Part shown: in pieces, positions 61,128 to 64,000 of the stretch
Layout of the letters: each line of letters opens with the position of its first letter
Position numbering within the stretch: the first letter of the stretch is position 1
Assembly (NCBI GenBank): GCA_013115135.1
Contig: JABANP010000020.1
Coordinates: forward strand, 229,096 to 293,095
Source: Perkinsus olseni
Taxonomy: Eukaryota; Perkinsozoa; Perkinsida; Perkinsidae
DNA length: 64,000 nucleotides
Reading direction: 5' to 3'
The notes under the pieces: generated by a model
Told to the model about the DNA's origin: nothing
The model's input: the letters and a program-made list of their open reading frames with translations, nothing else
Database searches by the model: none
Program-made: the position numbers and the translations under genes

Positions 61128-61594
61128 ATGCCTATCACACCGGCGTCGCTGCATCCGTTACTGCTTCTCGCTTCGGTTCACCAAGTTCACTCGGTCTTCG
61201 ACTCGACCGTCTCGCCCGTTCAAGGGAGTCACTACCGCTACTCCGACTCGGTCTGGGAGATTCTGTACACCCCATTCAGTGATGGAAGAGTGGATATTAG
61301 GTCCACGTGCAAGAATCACAACCCTCCTTCAGAGTACAAAAATCACCGTCAACATGGTGGCGGTCGATGACGATTCGGGTTTCTTCAACGTTTTTACCCG
61401 ACACGTACGCTGCGTATCGGCTCGACTTTGACGACGCGGAGTTGGTGAGCGCTTTCGACGATTTCTGGTCCAACTTGTATTTAAATTGTGACATGGAACT
61501 TGGAGGATTCGAATTCGCAGTGAGTTATTATACTCACGAAGGCCTCTACATCCACCTAAGAGATAAGCTTGTGCAGCTTACTGAGGTGATATAG
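61128..61594 (+). pseudogene. Secreted protein, family A (member 2), frame-damaged
   Basis: It starts MPITPASLHPLLLLASVHQVHS, a signal peptide, then HYRYSDSVWEILY...DIRSTCK. To stay homologous to the 46.7-kb gene the reading frame must change twice, at an AAAAA run near 61,341 and a TTTTT run near 61,393. It continues YAAYRLDFDDAELVSAF to LVQLTEVI. Either these homopolymers are sequencing errors and the gene is intact, or it is a recent pseudogene. The YSDS start and LTEV(I) end are shared with member 1. Function unknown; secretion is supported by the signal peptide. Confidence 0.5.
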
Positions 61595-62225
61595 TATCAG
61601 CACGTAGCGTATGTGCTTCTTTTCATGCATTCTGTGCTGCCCCATCGCCGCGTGGTTCCAAGGCAGTCAGAAACTCTTCGTTAAGGTGTGTCATCTGACA
61701 GCAGTCAGTCAAGTACACGGTCTCTCACTAGCAGCATGGTTATATGGTTAGTATGACATCCTTTTCCAAACGACATATTTCGTCATACCGGGTAACCAAA
61801 GTATGAGCGAGCGTGACAATCCCACGCCATTTGTCGGGCTAGGTCAACTCATTTTAAATAGATTTCTATCACTTGACGGGAATAGAAGTGTTGAGTTAAT
61901 ACGATCTAGATACAAGAACTCGAGAGTCCTTAGCACTAGAACGATATCGAGATGTATCCCTGACACGGGAAGGGGGGCTCTTAGGGGGGGGGTGCCTCAG
62001 GACTTCGCCTACACCCTCGTTCGGTCTAATCAATCACTCAGTATAAAGCGGTCCTTCGGCATGATATCTGCATGTTTGGCTGATCCCGCTCGGGTGAACG
62101 GGAGTTCGGGTTCAGAGTCTGAACTTCAGACAGGCTCGGTTCTGCACTCCCGTGCGCGCAACCGTTCATGCAAGTGCCTTTGAGCACCTCACGATGCATC
62201 ACTCACGCTCGACTTCACGAAGATA

Positions 62226-63385
62226 CAGTCCTATCAAAAAAATTGTCCAGAGCTGATCTATATGATTTAAGACATGAACATTCGGAGGCTTGAGAGATCA
62301 TTAGATCCGAAATTTGGAGAGATTTCGATTGGTGTAGGTTTCGTGGAACAGATCTTACTTCTCATCGAGAAAAACGGTTTTTACAGTTTTTCCGCCGGCC
62401 ATGAGTTAATCTACACAGTGGAGTTTCACCCCCGTTATGTAAAACGCTAGTGTTTAACGCATAACGCATAACATAACGCGTTATGGCCTGAAATACCGCA
62501 TATAACGCGTGAAACGCGAAATGTGTTATACACACTCGGTGTAAGTCGCGTGGTCATAACGGCCCTGGTGTTATGCCATCGCGGAGCAGTTTCGGGTGGA
62601 GCTGTGAAGGAGGACGTTGACCTTGATGCGGGTCCACAAGCGGAGTCCACGGGGTCTCAGCCTGATGAAAAAAAACATGCCTGAACCACACCCTTCTTTG
62701 GAGGATCAGGCTAAGGTTCTGCAACTTCAAGTTGCAGACTGCAAGAGGACCGTGGACGTCGTTCTTCAGCGAGGATTAAGGCAAAGGCTGCACCGAATAA
62801 AGGCCGAAAGAGAGAGAGGGGTTCTAAGTGAGTTCGTCTCACTGAGTTGTGCTACATGCGTTACTGTCGTGAGTTTCCGGATTGCTTGAAAATAGGTTTT
62901 GTGTTTGGCAATCGAATATGTCGATGGTTTTGGATGGCCTTGCGGGAAGCATTATTGCCCGTTTTAACGGGCTATAACGCGTTAAAATAGCCTCGTTCCA
63001 CACGTGTAGTGAAAAACGCGTTTTTCTAACGCCATCCCGCGTACTTCGCGTTATAACGCGTTTCGACTTGAGTTCTAAACGCGTTATTGCGTTTTACACT
63101 AGCGTTATCACGCGAAGTGATATGACTACACAACACATCGCGTTTTTCGCGTAAAACACTTCGCGTAAAACTGTTTTACACGCTATGCAGGTGAAACTCC
63201 AGTGATTTGGCGCTATCTCCCATGGATTTGTCCCCAAATTCGTCCCTTCTGAGTTCATTGATGGTCATGGTAGTCGGAAGGTCGGCCGAGTCGGAGCCAA
63301 ATTTTACTCTGCAGCCTCAAGCACTCTGGCTGTTCATACTTCAAATCATATAGATCAGCTCTGGACAATTTTTTTGACCGGACTG
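62226..63385. mobile_element. Non-autonomous Tc1/mariner-like inverted-repeat element
   Basis: Termini CAGTCCTATCAAAAAAATTG (left) and its complement with two changes (right) continue as inverted repeats for about 95 bp, including an identical block AATTGTCCAGAGCTGATCTA. Both ends abut a TA dinucleotide (62224-62225 and 63386-63387). CAGT ends plus TA duplication are the Tc1/mariner signature. The interior has no full transposase; a helical frame at 62,680-62,890 and part of another are non-diagnostic. A second repeat pair is nested inside. Confidence 0.75.
62416..63204. repeat. Nested inverted-repeat element rich in AACGCG/CGCGTT motifs
   Basis: CAGTGGAGTTTCACC at 62416 and its complement (one mismatch) ending at 63204 bound a 789-bp segment. 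Just inside each end is a cluster, together over a dozen copies, of AACGC(G) in both orientations, including the palindrome CGCGTTATAACGCG. The 15-bp CAGTG-type ends and subterminal arrays recall hAT elements, but no 8-bp target duplication is visible. Confidence 0.6.
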
Positions 63386-63419
63386 TAAGGATACATAGAG
63401 CAGGGGACGAACTCACTTC

Positions 63420-63995
63420 TTCTTGCTCTTGGCAAATGATGATGAAGTGGCCGACATAGCATTGTCGTTGCGGCGGAGCTTCACACCGAACTACAAACCG
63501 GAGAGCGGACTCACATACCATGAATTCGAGATTCTGGAATCGAAAAGTCGAGAAAAGCTTATCCCTCACCCTCCTGAGCAGCAGCGGGCACAACTGCTGT
63601 GAACTGAAGTAGCGATTCTACTGTTAGCGTGGCGTCTAGAAGAAGAATCCACCCATCGTATGTGATACACTGAAACACAGACACGGGAACGGAGATCACC
63701 TCGCGAAGAGACGGAGAACGTGACGACAGGAGCTCATGCGGTATCCTGCGTGGGAATGGGACTCCCATCATGGGAGCCTGCCAGGGACTGTCCAGGGTGA
63801 CGACGGCCAAGGCCTCCTTCGCCGCTGTAAAGCCGGCATGCTTCCCATCCATCGGGCCATTTCGGCGTCAAAGGGATCATCTCTCAGTGCGCAGGACATT
63901 TATACCGCTCAACGATCACCAATCACGGCAACGCGATGCGCTGTGACCTCCGTGCGTGCAAGAGTACCCCGAGAGAGCGGACCCCTGAGAGTACC
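63420..63995 (-). pseudogene. Rearranged partial copy of the large 54.7-59.8-kb gene
   Basis: 63,793-63,885 is about 85-90% identical to 54,925-55,020 (AAKEAL.VVTLDSP coding). 63,475-63,600 matches 54,640-54,735 (the KLRRND exon), and 63,440-63,410 resembles the AKKK|GTGAGT exon end near 53,670. The last bases (63,970-64,000) match the very start of the large gene (59,770-59,797). Start and 3' part are thus juxtaposed with the middle missing: a truncated, rearranged copy. Confidence 0.55.
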
Positions 63996-64000
63996 CAAAC

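Noticed and set aside
61803..62183. 126-codon plus-strand ORF (MSERDNPTPFVGLG...)
   Set aside because: No domain, no splice support, and composition not clearly coding; just left of the TA-flanked element.

Overview
This is nuclear DNA from a protist, not a prokaryote. The genes are split by many very short GT-AG introns, mostly about 40-60 bp. DNA polymerase delta alone has 26 exons that can be placed to the base, and codon phase fits at every junction. The gene set is a flagellated alveolate's: a calcium-dependent protein kinase with four EF-hands, two axonemal proteins (DRC2/CCDC65 and CFAP52/WDR16), and several secreted proteins I cannot match to a known family. A Perkinsus-like (Perkinsozoa) source fits best. 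That is inference from gene content and intron style, not from a marker gene.

Layout, left to right. 1-1848: 5' part of DRC2 (minus), with a 635-bp inverted-repeat element in an intron. 2825-3381: selenoprotein T-like gene (plus). 3819-6214: BCD1/ZNHIT6-like box C/D snoRNP assembly factor (plus). 7.1-8.8 kb: two tandem paralogous cysteine-rich secreted proteins (minus). 9640-15203: complete DNA polymerase delta catalytic subunit (minus). 15364-17302: RING+PHD protein (minus). 17485-19496: CFAP52 (minus). 19760-28273: NOT1, scaffold of CCR4-NOT, apparently without its N-terminal HEAT region (minus). 29143-32520: multi-KH protein (plus). 32.8-34.8 kb: polyproline protein (plus). 35252-36894: RsfS/Iojap-like ribosome-silencing factor with a likely mitochondrial presequence (plus). 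36.9-38.9 kb: no convincing gene. 39.1-40.5 kb: PH-domain gene (minus). 40.95-43.3 kb: lysine/acid-rich nucleolar-like protein (plus). 43539-45494: CDPK (plus).

From 45.5 kb rightwards the DNA changes character. Short lineage-specific genes (46.7-50.4 kb) are followed by an ORC5-like replication-initiation gene (50.5-54.6 kb, minus). Next comes a large unrecognised gene (54.7-59.8 kb, minus) whose intron holds a 3.0-kb DNA transposon with 180-bp terminal inverted repeats and its own transposase-like ORF. Beyond that are a second, frame-damaged member of a secreted family, a TA-flanked 1.16-kb inverted-repeat element with another repeat pair nested inside it, and a rearranged partial copy of the large gene at the right edge.

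The conserved genes cover ordinary core functions: replication (Pol delta, ORC5), mRNA turnover (NOT1), snoRNP assembly, organelle translation, Ca2+ signalling and motility. They show no operon-like logic. The best candidates for novelty are the 55.7-58.7 kb transposon, the two secreted families, and the large gene with its duplicate.
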